Source: Elizabethkingia miricola (lineage in GTDB: Bacteria > Bacteroidota > Bacteroidia > Flavobacteriales > Weeksellaceae). From it: 64,000 bases of DNA. Positions 33,999 to 42,279 of this stretch are shown one piece after another. The position numbers and the translations under genes were made by a program. The notes beneath the pieces are model-generated. The model saw only the letters and a program-made list of their open reading frames with translations. It did no database searches and was not told the DNA's origin. Each line of letters opens with the position of its first letter. Position 1 is the stretch's first letter. The stretch lies in assembly GCF_001675285.1 (NCBI RefSeq), contig NZ_LSGQ01000027.1, positions 115,904 through 179,903 on the forward strand, read 5' to 3'.

Positions 33999-34808
33999 AT
34001 GAAGATCGAAGCAGAATTTTATAAACCAGAAAACAATATCCTGAATAAGTATATTGAAGGGTTTTATTTTATTTCCAAACAGGAGATTGAAAATTCTTTT
34101 AGTTATCAGACCTTTCCAAACAATTATAACATTATTTCCACTTATCTGAATTCAGATGTAAAACTGGAAAAAGGTAAAATCACAGTTTCTTCTGCCGAGA
34201 ACAAGTTTGCCTCTACTCTCGTAAAAAAATATATTACGCCAATAGAAATTAAAGTCAACGCAATAGTAGACGAAATTACCATCTATTTTAAACCTGCCGG
34301 CCTCAATTATTTTGTAGATGATATATCCTCTCTATTTGAAAATGATTTCAGCTACTTCTATCCTTTTAGTGATTATGAAGCTGAAATGACAAAAATATTG
34401 TTAACCAAGGAGAGAAATATTCAACTGGAATTATTGGAAAAGTATTGGATTTCAAAGCTTATTCAAAAAGATCTGACCAATGTTGAAAGCTGGATTTCAG
34501 ATGTCAATTCCACAATGAGTATAGAAGAAATTGCAGAGAAAAATCAGATTTCCAGACAATATTTTAACAAGATGTTCCGGAAATATATAGGAAAATCTCC
34601 TTCTGAATTTCGGAAAGTTAATAAGTTTAGAAATTCAATTAGCCAGAAGAATAAGAATACCAACCTTATCGAACTATCCCTGGATGCTGATTTTTATGAT
34701 CAGTCCCATTTTATCCGGAATTTCAAAGAACTCACCAAAGTAAATCCTGGTTCTTTTTTCAATAATGTAGACATCTCTAAAGAAAATATCTGGCTGTTTG
34801 AAGAATAG
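33999..34808 (+). CDS. AraC family transcriptional regulator
   Basis: A 269-residue soluble regulator. The N-terminal 160 residues form a beta-rich sensor-like domain (GFYFISKQEIENSFSYQTFPN, then PIEIKVNAIVDEITIYFKPAGL). The C-terminal AraC domain has MSIEEIAEKNQISRQYFNKMF and LSLDADFYDQSHFIRNFKELTKVNPG. The ATG at 33999 was preferred to a TTG at 33987. It precedes the erythromycin-esterase homologue by 66 bases on the same strand and may control it. Confidence 0.9.
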   Translation: MKIEAEFYKPENNILNKYIEGFYFISKQEIENSFSYQTFPNNYNIISTYLNSDVKLEKGKITVSSAENKFASTLVKKYITPIEIKVNAIVDEITIYFKPAGLNYFVDDISSLFENDFSYFYPFSDYEAEMTKILLTKERNIQLELLEKYWISKLIQKDLTNVESWISDVNSTMSIEEIAEKNQISRQYFNKMFRKYIGKSPSEFRKVNKFRNSISQKNKNTNLIELSLDADFYDQSHFIRNFKELTKVNPGSFFNNVDISKENIWLFEE

Positions 34809-34845
34809 TTTCCATTTGTACAATTATAATAGTCCGGCACATTTT

Positions 34846-34853
34846 ATTTTTGC
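34846..34853 (+). promoter_or_regulatory. -7 box of the erythromycin-esterase-like gene
   Basis: TATTTTTG, full match, 21 bases before the ATG at 34875. A TTTG at 34816-34819 is 26 bases upstream, longer than the usual spacing. Confidence 0.4.
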
Positions 34854-34874
34854 CCAACACTATTATAAAACAAC

Positions 34875-36143
34875 ATGAAAAAGATATTTTTAGCATTATC
34901 ACTTACGGCAGGATTTCTATATGTAGAAGCGCAGGATAATGCTATAAAAACAACAGAGCTCAATTTAGCTAAAAATTACCTGAAAATAGCAGCCCCAATT
35001 GCAAAAGAAATCGGGAGTAGCACCATTGTAGGTCTTGGAGAAGGAACACACGGAACCAAAGAATTCAATGAAATAAGAGCTGCAATTTCTAAAAACCTGA
35101 TCACCAAACAACATTTCAGCATCATATGCTTTGAATCGCCATATGGCGATATGTTCTATCTGAATAAAGCTGTTAATTCTGATACCGACATTAAAACTGC
35201 CATGAAACAGTATCTCCTTTCTATATGGCAGACTAAAGAAATTGAAGAATTCTTATTATGGGTAAGAGATTACAATAAGAAGAATAAAAATCAGATTTTG
35301 CTTTCCGGAGCTGATTTCAATTTTGTTTCCAATTCGGCTAAAATCCTTGAAAATGAATTTAAAAATAACAGCACACTAAAAGCTCTAACAGATGATTTGC
35401 TGGCTAAAGCAAAATATCAGGATGAGATGTGGAGTAAACGAAATGATAAAAACTTCCGTGTCGATATGCCGGCAGTTATAAAAAACGGTACTCAAGCCTA
35501 CGAATTGGCCAGTAATATAGAGGAAACGCTAAAGAAAGATAATATTAGTATCTCTACTGAAGCTAAACTGGCATTACAAAACATCAAATTAGGCTTTAAA
35601 GTGATGTATGAGGCGAGCAAGCAAAACTATGATATTTCAAGAGACCAGATGATGGCAGAAATGGTTACTAAGACTCATCAGCTTTATGATAATAAAAAAG
35701 TTATAATTATAGCTCATAATGGACATATAGCTTTTACTTTCCCTTTTTCTGATGATTTAGGTATGGGAGGCTACCTCAAAAAGCAGTTTGGTGAAAAATA
35801 CTATTCATTGGCTACATTAACAGCGTCTGGTACTTATAGTGCAACTTTGGATAATACAGATACTAATGATAACAAATATCAGGCATATCCACTCCCTGCC
35901 CCATTAAAAGACAGCTGGCAAAATTATTTTTCAGAATTTAAAAATGAGAATTTTTACCTGAACCTTAGGGGTAGCAATGGAAATCTGAAAGGGAATTTCT
36001 CTTTGGCTCTATGGGGATACTTCTATCTGGATCCTGTAAAGTTTGAGAAAAACATATACACTCAGAAGATCAGTAATTTGAGTAATTACTTCGACGGCAT
36101 TATTTTCCTCAAAAAAACAAATGCCTCTGAACATTTAAACTGA
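34875..36143 (+). CDS. erythromycin esterase family protein
   Basis: A 422-residue exported protein (signal MKKIFLALSLTAGFLYVEAQ). The family motifs are present: VGLGEGTHGTKEFNEIR near residue 53, with Glu and His that match the EreA/EreB active site, CFESPYGD near 87, and IIAHNGHIAF near 277 with further histidines. Ere enzymes open macrolide lactones, but many homologues in environmental bacteria do not confer resistance. An exported location is unlike EreA/EreB and argues against a simple macrolide-resistance role. A terminator follows at 36169. The AraC gene upstream is a likely regulator. Confidence 0.87.
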   Translation: MKKIFLALSLTAGFLYVEAQDNAIKTTELNLAKNYLKIAAPIAKEIGSSTIVGLGEGTHGTKEFNEIRAAISKNLITKQHFSIICFESPYGDMFYLNKAVNSDTDIKTAMKQYLLSIWQTKEIEEFLLWVRDYNKKNKNQILLSGADFNFVSNSAKILENEFKNNSTLKALTDDLLAKAKYQDEMWSKRNDKNFRVDMPAVIKNGTQAYELASNIEETLKKDNISISTEAKLALQNIKLGFKVMYEASKQNYDISRDQMMAEMVTKTHQLYDNKKVIIIAHNGHIAFTFPFSDDLGMGGYLKKQFGEKYYSLATLTASGTYSATLDNTDTNDNKYQAYPLPAPLKDSWQNYFSEFKNENFYLNLRGSNGNLKGNFSLALWGYFYLDPVKFEKNIYTQKISNLSNYFDGIIFLKKTNASEHLN

Positions 36144-36168
36144 TATCGTAAAACTATAATTAACAAAG

Positions 36169-36199
36169 AAGGAGCTGAATCTTAAAGATTCGGCTCCTT
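36169..36199. terminator. terminator between convergent genes
   Basis: A 15-bp stem (AAGGAGCTGAATCTT with AAGATTCGGCTCCTT, one G-U pair), followed by TATTTT. It lies between the esterase-like gene (+) and the SnoaL lipoprotein gene (-). Confidence 0.85.
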
Positions 36200-36232
36200 T
36201 ATTTTCTGTCAGATATTAAAAATATTTATCTG

Positions 36233-36721
36233 TTAAAACATCGGATGTGCATTTGCAGCTTCTTTTGGAACATCTTCCTGAGCATCCCAGTGCTCAACAA
36301 TTTTACCATCTTTGATTCTGAAAATATCAATAGTCGATTTCAGACTTCCATCCTCATTCTTATTTTTCAAATGTATAAAAACTAAATCTCCTTCTGCAGC
36401 AATATGCTGTACATCTATTTTAGTTTTAGGAGCCCCTTCAAACCATTTTGCAGCCGCTTCTTTAAAAGCTTTTGCACCATCTGCCACAGTAGGATTATGC
36501 TGGATATATTCAGGTGCTATATATTGATCTACTGCCGACAGATCTTTATCACCAAACATCTTTTGATAAAAATCCAATACCAATTGCTTATTAGCCGCTG
36601 CCTGATCTTTTGAATCATTTGTAACAATTTCTTTAGTGGCTACAGTTTCCTTTTTACTGCAACTTGCAAGTGCCACCACTCCCATTGCTGCCATTCCAAT
36701 AATTAAACTTTTTGTACTCAT
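36233..36721 (-). CDS. SnoaL-like lipoprotein
   Basis: A 162-residue lipoprotein with lipobox VALASC (Cys21) and a SnoaL-like domain from residue 45: EYIQHNPTVADGAKAFK, then DIFRIKDGKIVEHWDAQEDVP. The QHNP...DG and IVEHWD patterns closely parallel the second half of the protein at 22494. Unlike the other SnoaL proteins here, it is exported. It is divergent from an Rrf2-type regulator gene; a palindrome at 36753-36773 overlaps the promoters of both, so it is a likely target. Confidence 0.85.
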   Translation of the reverse strand: MSTKSLIIGMAAMGVVALASCSKKETVATKEIVTNDSKDQAAANKQLVLDFYQKMFGDKDLSAVDQYIAPEYIQHNPTVADGAKAFKEAAAKWFEGAPKTKIDVQHIAAEGDLVFIHLKNKNEDGSLKSTIDIFRIKDGKIVEHWDAQEDVPKEAANAHPMF

Positions 36722-36734
36722 TTTAATTTTTTTT

Positions 36735-36742
36735 CAAATGTA
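36735..36742 (-). promoter_or_regulatory. -7 box of the SnoaL lipoprotein gene
   Basis: TACATTTG on the minus strand, 13 bases before the ATG. A TTTG at 36759-36762 lies 16 bases upstream and falls inside the palindrome. Confidence 0.5.
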
Positions 36743-36752
36743 TAAAAATATT

Positions 36753-36773
36753 CTGTAACAAAAAATATTACAG
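36753..36773. promoter_or_regulatory. candidate Rrf2 operator
   Basis: CTGTAACA, five bases, TATTACAG: an inverted repeat with 8-bp arms and one mismatch pair. It lies between the divergent -7 boxes and overlaps the -33 position of each, the expected place for a repressor of both genes. Confidence 0.5.
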
Positions 36774-36788
36774 TTTAAAATATTTTAT

Positions 36789-36796
36789 TACCTTTG
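36789..36796 (+). promoter_or_regulatory. -7 box of the Rrf2 regulator gene
   Basis: TACCTTTG, full match to TAnnTTTG, 19 bases before the ATG at 36816. Confidence 0.5.
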
Positions 36797-36815
36797 CATC
36801 ATCATTATAATAAAA

Positions 36816-37223
36816 ATGCTTAACAATTTAAGATTTGCAACAGCTATTCATATCCTTATCCTTCTGGAAAAAAATCCGGAAGTATGGATGAGTTCTGAAT
36901 ATATCGCAGGAAGTATAAATGTAAACCCTGTTGTTGTAAGAAAGGAAATAAAGAACCTGAAAGCCTTAGGATATATACAGAGTAAAGAAGGTAAAGGCGG
37001 CGGTGCTAAACTAGCAACAGATGCAGAGAAAATTACACTTGCTGCAATATACCGCAGTGTAAGCGAGGATCAGAAAGGTAAACTAAATTCACCGAATCCG
37101 GCTTGTCCCGTAGGAAGACAAATTAATGAACATCTGACAGATCTCTACGAGGAAATTAACAGAAAGACTGAAGAAGTTTTAGGGCAATACACATTAGAAA
37201 ATTACAGTAAACAATTTAAATAA
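36816..37223 (+). CDS. Rrf2 family transcriptional regulator (YwnA-like)
   Basis: A 135-residue winged-helix protein: RFATAIHILILLEKNPEVWMSSEYIAGSINVNPVVVRKEIKNLKALG is the helix-turn-helix part, followed by the wing SKEGKGGGAKL. Only one Cys (NPACPVG) is present in the effector loop, so it does not bind an Fe-S cluster as IscR/NsrR do with three. This is the YwnA-like type. It is followed by an NmrA-like gene after seven bases, the same pairing as ywnA-ywnB in Bacillus. It probably represses its own unit and the divergent lipoprotein. Confidence 0.9.
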   Translation: MLNNLRFATAIHILILLEKNPEVWMSSEYIAGSINVNPVVVRKEIKNLKALGYIQSKEGKGGGAKLATDAEKITLAAIYRSVSEDQKGKLNSPNPACPVGRQINEHLTDLYEEINRKTEEVLGQYTLENYSKQFK

Positions 37224-37230
37224 AAACAAG

Positions 37231-37878
37231 ATGAAAGTAGCAGTAATCGGAGCAACAGGATTCGTTGGCTCACATATCGTAAGCGAATTAGCAGAAAGAA
37301 ATCACGAAGTAACAGCGATTTCCAGAAACACAAATGAAAATCAGCTTTCTGAAAATGTAAAATCTGTAACAGCAGATGTAACTAATACAGCACAGCTGGC
37401 AGAAGTACTTAAAGGTAATGATGTTGTAATCTCTGCATACAATGCAGGATGGACAAACCCAAATCTTTACAATGATTTTCTTGCAGGATCTGAAAGCATT
37501 CAGCAAGCCGTAAAAGAAGCTGACGTTAAGAGACTGATTATAGTTGGAGGAGCCGGAAGTTTACTAATTGATGGTAAGAAAATAGTTGATGGGCCTGACT
37601 TCCCTGAAGCATACAAGGCAGGAGCAAAAGCAGCCAGTGACTATTTGGATATTATCCGTAAAGAGCAAAATCTTGATTGGACATTCTTCAGTCCTGCATT
37701 AGCTATGAATGCAGGAAACCCAGGTGAAAGAACAGGAAAATACAGAACAGCTCTGGACAGCCCTGTATTTGATGCAGATGGTAATTCTTACCTTTCTGTG
37801 GCAGATACTGCAGTAGCTTTAGTAGATGAAGCAGAAAACCCTAAGCATATTAAAGAAAGATTTACCGCTGCTTACTAG
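37231..37878 (+). CDS. NAD(P)H-binding NmrA/YwnB-like protein
   Basis: A 215-residue atypical SDR. The N-terminus MKVAVIGATGFVGSHIVSEL holds the GATGFVG nucleotide-binding motif at residues 7-13. LIIVGGAGSLLIDG is near 105-118, and DWTFFSPALAMNAGNPGERTGKYR is in the last third. Members bind NAD(P)H and act as redox sensors or reductases of unknown substrate. It is co-transcribed with the Rrf2 regulator. The classic YxxxK motif is not clear, as is usual for this group. Confidence 0.88.
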   Translation: MKVAVIGATGFVGSHIVSELAERNHEVTAISRNTNENQLSENVKSVTADVTNTAQLAEVLKGNDVVISAYNAGWTNPNLYNDFLAGSESIQQAVKEADVKRLIIVGGAGSLLIDGKKIVDGPDFPEAYKAGAKAASDYLDIIRKEQNLDWTFFSPALAMNAGNPGERTGKYRTALDSPVFDADGNSYLSVADTAVALVDEAENPKHIKERFTAAY

Positions 37879-37894
37879 ACGTTTTTCGACTCAG

Positions 37895-37938
37895 AATAAA
37901 TAAAAAATCCTCAAATAATTGAGGATTTTTTATTTATT
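37895..37938. terminator. terminator after the NmrA-like gene
   Basis: A 20-bp stem including the core AATCCTCAA/TTGAGGATT, with a 4-base loop and a T-rich tail. Confidence 0.85.
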
Positions 37939-37991
37939 ATTCCTAAATTAAGGCTTCAAAAGCACAAACAATTAATCTAAATTAAATTTAT

Positions 37992-38540
37992 ATGACTATG
38001 GACAATTACAACAACCCTGGCAGACTTTGGTTTCTTCCTCTTATTACGGGTATCCTCTTTATCGTTGTAGGAATCTGGATTTTCAAAACTCCAATGGAAT
38101 CTTATCTTACTCTTTCAATATTTTTCGCTGTAACTTTCCTGATAAGCGGACTGTTTGAAATTATTCATGCATTAAGCAATACTCACCTCCGCAACTGGGG
38201 CTGGTCACTTGCTGGCGGGCTTATCGACTTATTATTCGGTATCATTATGATCTCGTCTCCCCTGCTGTCTGCTACTGTACTGGCACTGTATGTAGGTTTT
38301 ATTATTTTGTTCCGTTCCTTTATGAGTATAGGCTTTGCTCTTAACCTAAGGGAGCTTCATTCCAAATCATGGGCTAGCCCTCTGATCTTTGGAATAATAG
38401 GTGTTATTTTCGCCATTATTATGATTGTTAATCCTGCGTTTGGAGGTTTAAGCATTATCATCTATACAGCATTGGCGTTTATTCTTGTAGGAATTGTACA
38501 GATTTCATTCGCTTTTATGATCAGAAAACTGAAAAGATAA
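37992..38540 (+). CDS. HdeD family (DUF308) membrane protein
   Basis: A 182-residue integral membrane protein with six hydrophobic segments in three pairs. It contains PLITGILFIVVGIWIFKTPMESYL, SLAGGLIDLLFGIIMISSP and IIGVIFAIIMIVNPAFGG, the threefold repeat of the DUF308 module. HdeD of E. coli contributes to acid resistance at high cell density; the role here is unknown. The start could also be the second ATG at 37998. Confidence 0.88.
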   Translation: MTMDNYNNPGRLWFLPLITGILFIVVGIWIFKTPMESYLTLSIFFAVTFLISGLFEIIHALSNTHLRNWGWSLAGGLIDLLFGIIMISSPLLSATVLALYVGFIILFRSFMSIGFALNLRELHSKSWASPLIFGIIGVIFAIIMIVNPAFGGLSIIIYTALAFILVGIVQISFAFMIRKLKR

Positions 38541-38560
38541 ATACTCTTTCTTAAAATAAA

Positions 38561-38595
38561 AAAATGAGACAGTCCTTTTTAGATTGTCTCATTTT
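38561..38595. terminator. bidirectional terminator
   Basis: AAAATGAGACA and TGTCTCATTTT, 11-bp stem with A- and T-runs, between convergent HdeD (+) and the small membrane protein (-). Confidence 0.82.
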
Positions 38596-38611
38596 TATTT
38601 TATAAAAAAGC

Positions 38612-38794
38612 CTAAATAAACTGCTTTCCAACAATAATACCATACAAGGCAACTAAAAACAGAACAGCTACTACTAATAAAGTAATAGGTTTATACCTGA
38701 ACTCAATGCCCTTTTTCACTGCATATTTGTAATAAAAAAATGTTCCTGCTAAATACAGTCCGGTAAATATTAGTATCAAATAATTAACGCTCAT
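38612..38794 (-). CDS. small two-helix membrane protein
   Basis: A 60-residue protein with two hydrophobic segments (about 5-22 and 37-56) separated by a basic loop (KYAVKKGIEFRYK). No family is recognised. It begins 15 bases after the stop of the next gene upstream on the same strand, and a terminator follows, which together support a real gene. The role is unknown. Confidence 0.65.
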   Translation of the reverse strand: MSVNYLILIFTGLYLAGTFFYYKYAVKKGIEFRYKPITLLVVAVLFLVALYGIIVGKQFI

Positions 38795-38809
38795 AATATA
38801 TTCTTTAAT

Positions 38810-39340
38810 CTAATCTTTTTGGACAGTTACATCAGTTATTTCATAGCTGTAATCCAGACCTTCATCCTTCATCGTCTCTTTACCTGTTTTATAATCTTTT
38901 ACCAAAGATTCTTTTTTCACTCCTTTATGAGGATAAACAATGCGTCCTGTAATCTTTACTTTATCGGAGGTTTTTAATTTATTCCCGTCTTTATCAAAGA
39001 TAACAACATCCGACTGCTCAAATTTATTGTCAGTCCCTGCATTAATCAATACAGTATTTTTCCCTTCACCATAGTTCATACGTATTCCGGTGATGACTTT
39101 ATTCTTTGTCTGAATTATATAAAAATCATTAAAGACTTCAAACTCCATAGAAATAGTGTTCCCTGTTCTGGTTAAAAATGGTGCTTTAAACTTTCCCGCC
39201 AGCTCTATCACTTGCCCATCATATGTATAACTATTTTCTATTTCTTTGGATAGCTTTACACTTTTGTTGTTATAAAATATAACGAGAAGGACAAATACGA
39301 CAATTGCCAGCGGAATTACTTTTGTTTTAATAGTCTTCAT
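38810..39340 (-). CDS. membrane-anchored protein with OB-fold-like repeats, unknown function
   Basis: A 176-residue protein with an N-terminal anchor (VIPLAIVVFVLLVIFY). The body is beta-rich: YDGQVIELAGKFKAPF, GIRMNYGEGKNTVLINAG and KVKITGRIVYPHKG. The ELAGKF and ITGRIV elements resemble strands of tRNA_anti-like OB folds, but this is a guess by eye. It is likely co-transcribed with the downstream 60-residue membrane protein. Confidence 0.65.
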   Translation of the reverse strand: MKTIKTKVIPLAIVVFVLLVIFYNNKSVKLSKEIENSYTYDGQVIELAGKFKAPFLTRTGNTISMEFEVFNDFYIIQTKNKVITGIRMNYGEGKNTVLINAGTDNKFEQSDVVIFDKDGNKLKTSDKVKITGRIVYPHKGVKKESLVKDYKTGKETMKDEGLDYSYEITDVTVQKD

Positions 39341-39515
39341 TTTGAATATAAATTTAATTTGGTGTTAATCAATACAATAAAGCTCTGTTTCTAAAATATC
39401 AAACCTATTTAAAAGCTAAATAAAAATTTCACAAAACTTTGATATAAGTTGACAAATATAAAATAAAATCTTGTATTTGATCCGTCACTTGCTATTTATA
39501 CTCACATTCTGCTAA

Positions 39516-39690
39516 GAACCTGTCTAAAAATAATGCTAGACTTCGACAGGCTCAGTCTGACACCTCTAAAGGAAGATACTTTGAATAAGCTATGCCATTT
39601 TGAGCTGAGTTTATAGGGAGCTTAGTCTATGGTGAGCCTGACGAACTAAACTATCGAAGAGTATTAACAATAAAATTTAAACAGACTCTA
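39516..39690. repeat. MITE/REP-like dispersed repeat
   Basis: The segment begins with CCTGTCTAAAAAT and ends with ATTTAAACAGACTC, imperfect inverted ends. Inside are CTTCGACAGGCTCAGTCTGAC (part at 39541) and, in reverse sense, GTGAGCCTGACGAAC...TCGAAG at about 39632-39658. The TTCGACAGGCTCAG core is a known dispersed short repeat in many Bacteroidetes genomes. No coding frame is present. The rest of the 440-bp spacer (39341-39781) shows nothing beyond a minus-strand TATATTTG at 39453-39460. Confidence 0.55.
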
Positions 39691-39781
39691 ATTCCGGAAC
39701 AAACATTATCCAGCTATATAGTGCGGGAATTTGTTTTAAATTCTTAAATTAAAACATTGAAAAACCAAACTAATTAACAAT

Positions 39782-41476
39782 ATGAAGGAGATCTTTTTAA
39801 AAGTCAAAAAACTTATTGATGAAGAAAACTTCGCCGCTTTAAGTGAAATAAAATACAATAAACCAGAGTCCTTTAACTGGGTAAAAGAAATTTTTGAAGG
39901 CGTTCATTTACTGGAAAGACCCGAAAAAACTGCTTTATTATGGACAAATGGAACTGATACAAAAGAATACAGCTTCCTGGCACTAAGTAATGAATGCAAT
40001 CAGATATTAAACTTTTTACGTAAAAAGGGTGTTCGGCAGCATGATATTGTACTGACACAAATGATGCTGGAGCCGATTAACTGGACTGTTATTCTTGCAG
40101 TAATTAAAGGAGGTTTACAACTTATTCCTGCTGCCGGTATACTAGGCTCGAAAGATATTGCGTACCGTTTTGAAAAAACATTACCAGTGGTGGTTTTCGC
40201 CAATGAAGATAATGCATATAAAATTGATGAAGCTGAAAAGTTAACCGGCAAAAGCATAAAAGTGAAAATCCTTGTTGATGGTAAACGTGAAGGCTGGTAT
40301 TCTCCGGATGATATCATACATGAAAGTACTGAAGCAGAAGCTGCAGACACAGCTGCAGATGATACGTTATTCATGTTCTTTACTTCCGGAACTACAGGAT
40401 TACCCAAAATTGTATGCCATTCACAGCTTAGTCAGCCATTTGGACATCTTACCACAGCATCGTGGATTGGGTTAAAAGATAGCGATATTCATTACAACAT
40501 TTCACAACCCGGATGGGCAAAGTTTTCATGGAGTAGTTTTTTCGCACCATGGAATATAGGCTCTACAATTTTTGCTTTTCATACCAACGATCGTTTTAAT
40601 GCAGCAAGAACATTAGAGCAAATACAAAAACACAAGATTACCACACTTTGTGCCCCTCCAACAGTGCTTCGCTTATTGATTAACGAAGATCTGAAATCCT
40701 ATAACTTTAGCCTCCGTCAATGTGTAGCAGCTGGCGAACCACTAAATCCGGAGATTATTGAGCAGTGGAAATCCGGCACTGGCATTGTAATCAGAGATGG
40801 CTTCGGCCAGACCGAGACCAGCTGTATTGCAGGCAATCTTCCAGGAAGCAGTATAAAATTCGGATCAATGGGAAAGCCTACCTTCCAGTATGACGTGGTT
40901 ATTGCAGATGAAAATGGAAAAGAACAGCCTCTGAACGAGGAGGGCAATATTTGCATAAAGATGAATAAAGGTGATATGAATGGCGTTTTTAAAGGATACT
41001 TATATGCTAAAGATAAAGAAGAACAGGTATTTAAGCATGGGCTTTATTATACCGGTGACAAAGCTTACAAAGATGAAGACGGTTATATATGGTTTATAGG
41101 CCGTGACGATGATGTGATCAAAGCTTCCGACTACCGGATTGGTCCGTTTGAAGTAGAAAGTATTCTTATAGAACATGAAGCTGTTCTGGAAAGTGCTGTT
41201 GTAGGCTCGCCCCACCCTGTAAAAGGTTTCGAAGTCAAAGCCTTTATTATATTACAATCCGGAGTTCAGGCATCTGCAGAGCTTGCTGAAAAACTATTTC
41301 TTTTCTCAAGAGAACATCTTGCCCCTTATAAAATTCCACGTATTATCGAATTTGTTCAAGAGCTTCCAAAAACCATCAGTGGAAAAATCAGACGTGTAGA
41401 ATTAAGAGCAAGAGAAGCCGAAAATAAAGCCAAAGGACTCCTTTCTCCCGATGAATACAATTACAGCAAGAAATAG
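39782..41476 (+). CDS. acyl-CoA synthetase (AMP-forming, medium-chain type)
   Basis: A 564-residue ANL-superfamily enzyme. The AMP-binding motif MFFTSGTTGLPKIV is near residue 197-210. GFGQTET near 340, YTGDKAYKDEDGYIWFIGRDDDVIKASDYRIGP near 425-455 and the terminal PKTISGKIRR with the catalytic Lys complete the family set. The stretch YNISQPGWAKFSWSSFFAPW is typical of medium-chain acyl-CoA synthetases. It activates a carboxylic acid to acyl-AMP and then acyl-CoA in the cytoplasm. The exact acid is not visible. It stands alone with a terminator at 41518. Confidence 0.92.
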   Translation: MKEIFLKVKKLIDEENFAALSEIKYNKPESFNWVKEIFEGVHLLERPEKTALLWTNGTDTKEYSFLALSNECNQILNFLRKKGVRQHDIVLTQMMLEPINWTVILAVIKGGLQLIPAAGILGSKDIAYRFEKTLPVVVFANEDNAYKIDEAEKLTGKSIKVKILVDGKREGWYSPDDIIHESTEAEAADTAADDTLFMFFTSGTTGLPKIVCHSQLSQPFGHLTTASWIGLKDSDIHYNISQPGWAKFSWSSFFAPWNIGSTIFAFHTNDRFNAARTLEQIQKHKITTLCAPPTVLRLLINEDLKSYNFSLRQCVAAGEPLNPEIIEQWKSGTGIVIRDGFGQTETSCIAGNLPGSSIKFGSMGKPTFQYDVVIADENGKEQPLNEEGNICIKMNKGDMNGVFKGYLYAKDKEEQVFKHGLYYTGDKAYKDEDGYIWFIGRDDDVIKASDYRIGPFEVESILIEHEAVLESAVVGSPHPVKGFEVKAFIILQSGVQASAELAEKLFLFSREHLAPYKIPRIIEFVQELPKTISGKIRRVELRAREAENKAKGLLSPDEYNYSKK

Positions 41477-41517
41477 CGTCTTTTTGACAAAACTTTTTTT
41501 ATTATAAAAAACTATGT

Positions 41518-41552
41518 AAAAAAACTCCTTATTAATGATAAGGAGTTTTTTT
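41518..41552 (+). terminator. terminator after acyl-CoA synthetase
   Basis: AAAACTCCTTAT and ATAAGGAGTTTT, 12-bp stem, 5-base loop, followed by a T-run. Confidence 0.87.
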
Positions 41553-41606
41553 ATGACATTATTCACAAAAAATTAACACAAATTTTATAAAAAAAAGATT
41601 TGACAA

Positions 41607-41651
41607 TTTTGTTAAACAAAAAATTCGAAGTACATTTGTCGACGAAAATGT
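41607..41651 (+). promoter_or_regulatory. TetR promoter with two overlapping palindromes
   Basis: A TTTTG (-33, 41607-41611), 19 bases, and TACATTTG (-7, 41631-41638) form an ideal Bacteroidetes promoter. The palindrome TTTTGTTAAACAAAA (41607-41621) covers the -33. An inverted pair ACATTT/AAATGT (41632-41637, 41646-41651) covers the -7. This is the expected place for autorepression by the TetR protein. Confidence 0.6.
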
Positions 41652-41660
41652 CAAACAATA

Positions 41661-42263
41661 ATGTCAACTGAACAAAAAAAAGAAGACACAGAAGAGTTAA
41701 TTAAAAAAACTGCTATGCAGCTATTTTTTGGGGAGGGCCACTTCAAAGCTACAACTCAGGAAATTGCTGATGCTGCAGGAGTTAATAGAACTTCTATCAA
41801 TTATTATTTTAGATCACGGGACAATCTTTTCAAGGTTGTCTTCGAAGAAGCTATAGAGCAAATGCATCAAAACCACAATGCAATTTTGCTTTCAGAACTT
41901 CCTTTCAGGGACAAATTAAGTCGTTGGCTGGATGATGAACTGGCATCTGCCCTGAAATATCCTTTTCTGGAAATTTATATTGTAACCCAACTATCATCCG
42001 ATAAATGTGCACATATAAAAGATGAAGAGCATGTAGAATCTATAACCAAAGTTCTGGAGAAGGAGCTAAAAATAGAAATAGAAAAAGGAAGTATAAAACC
42101 CATATCAACTATTCAGTTCATGCTGAATATTGCTTCACTGGTATCATTCCCTACCTGCATGAGGCCTTTACTTCAGGAATCTTTTAAGCTAAGTGACAGT
42201 GATTTCGAGCAGATTCTTAAAGAAAGAAAGCAAGTGATACTGGATACGATATTTATTAATTAA
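41661..42263 (+). CDS. TetR family transcriptional regulator
   Basis: A 200-residue regulator with the TetR_N helix-turn-helix at residues 12-58: AMQLFFGEGHFKATTQEIADAAGVNRTSINYYFRSRDNLFKVVF. The C-terminal ligand-binding part is divergent, as usual. It is the first gene of the TetR-TolC-MFP-RND operon (17-base gap to the TolC gene). It likely represses the operon until a pump substrate binds. The palindromes at 41607-41651 are candidate operators. Confidence 0.94.
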   Translation: MSTEQKKEDTEELIKKTAMQLFFGEGHFKATTQEIADAAGVNRTSINYYFRSRDNLFKVVFEEAIEQMHQNHNAILLSELPFRDKLSRWLDDELASALKYPFLEIYIVTQLSSDKCAHIKDEEHVESITKVLEKELKIEIEKGSIKPISTIQFMLNIASLVSFPTCMRPLLQESFKLSDSDFEQILKERKQVILDTIFIN

Positions 42264-42279
42264 GATAATAAACTAAAAT

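Noticed and set aside
34875..36143. Erythromycin-esterase homologue as a macrolide resistance gene
   Set aside because: The protein has a signal peptide and resembles the broad environmental branch; resistance cannot be claimed from the motifs alone.
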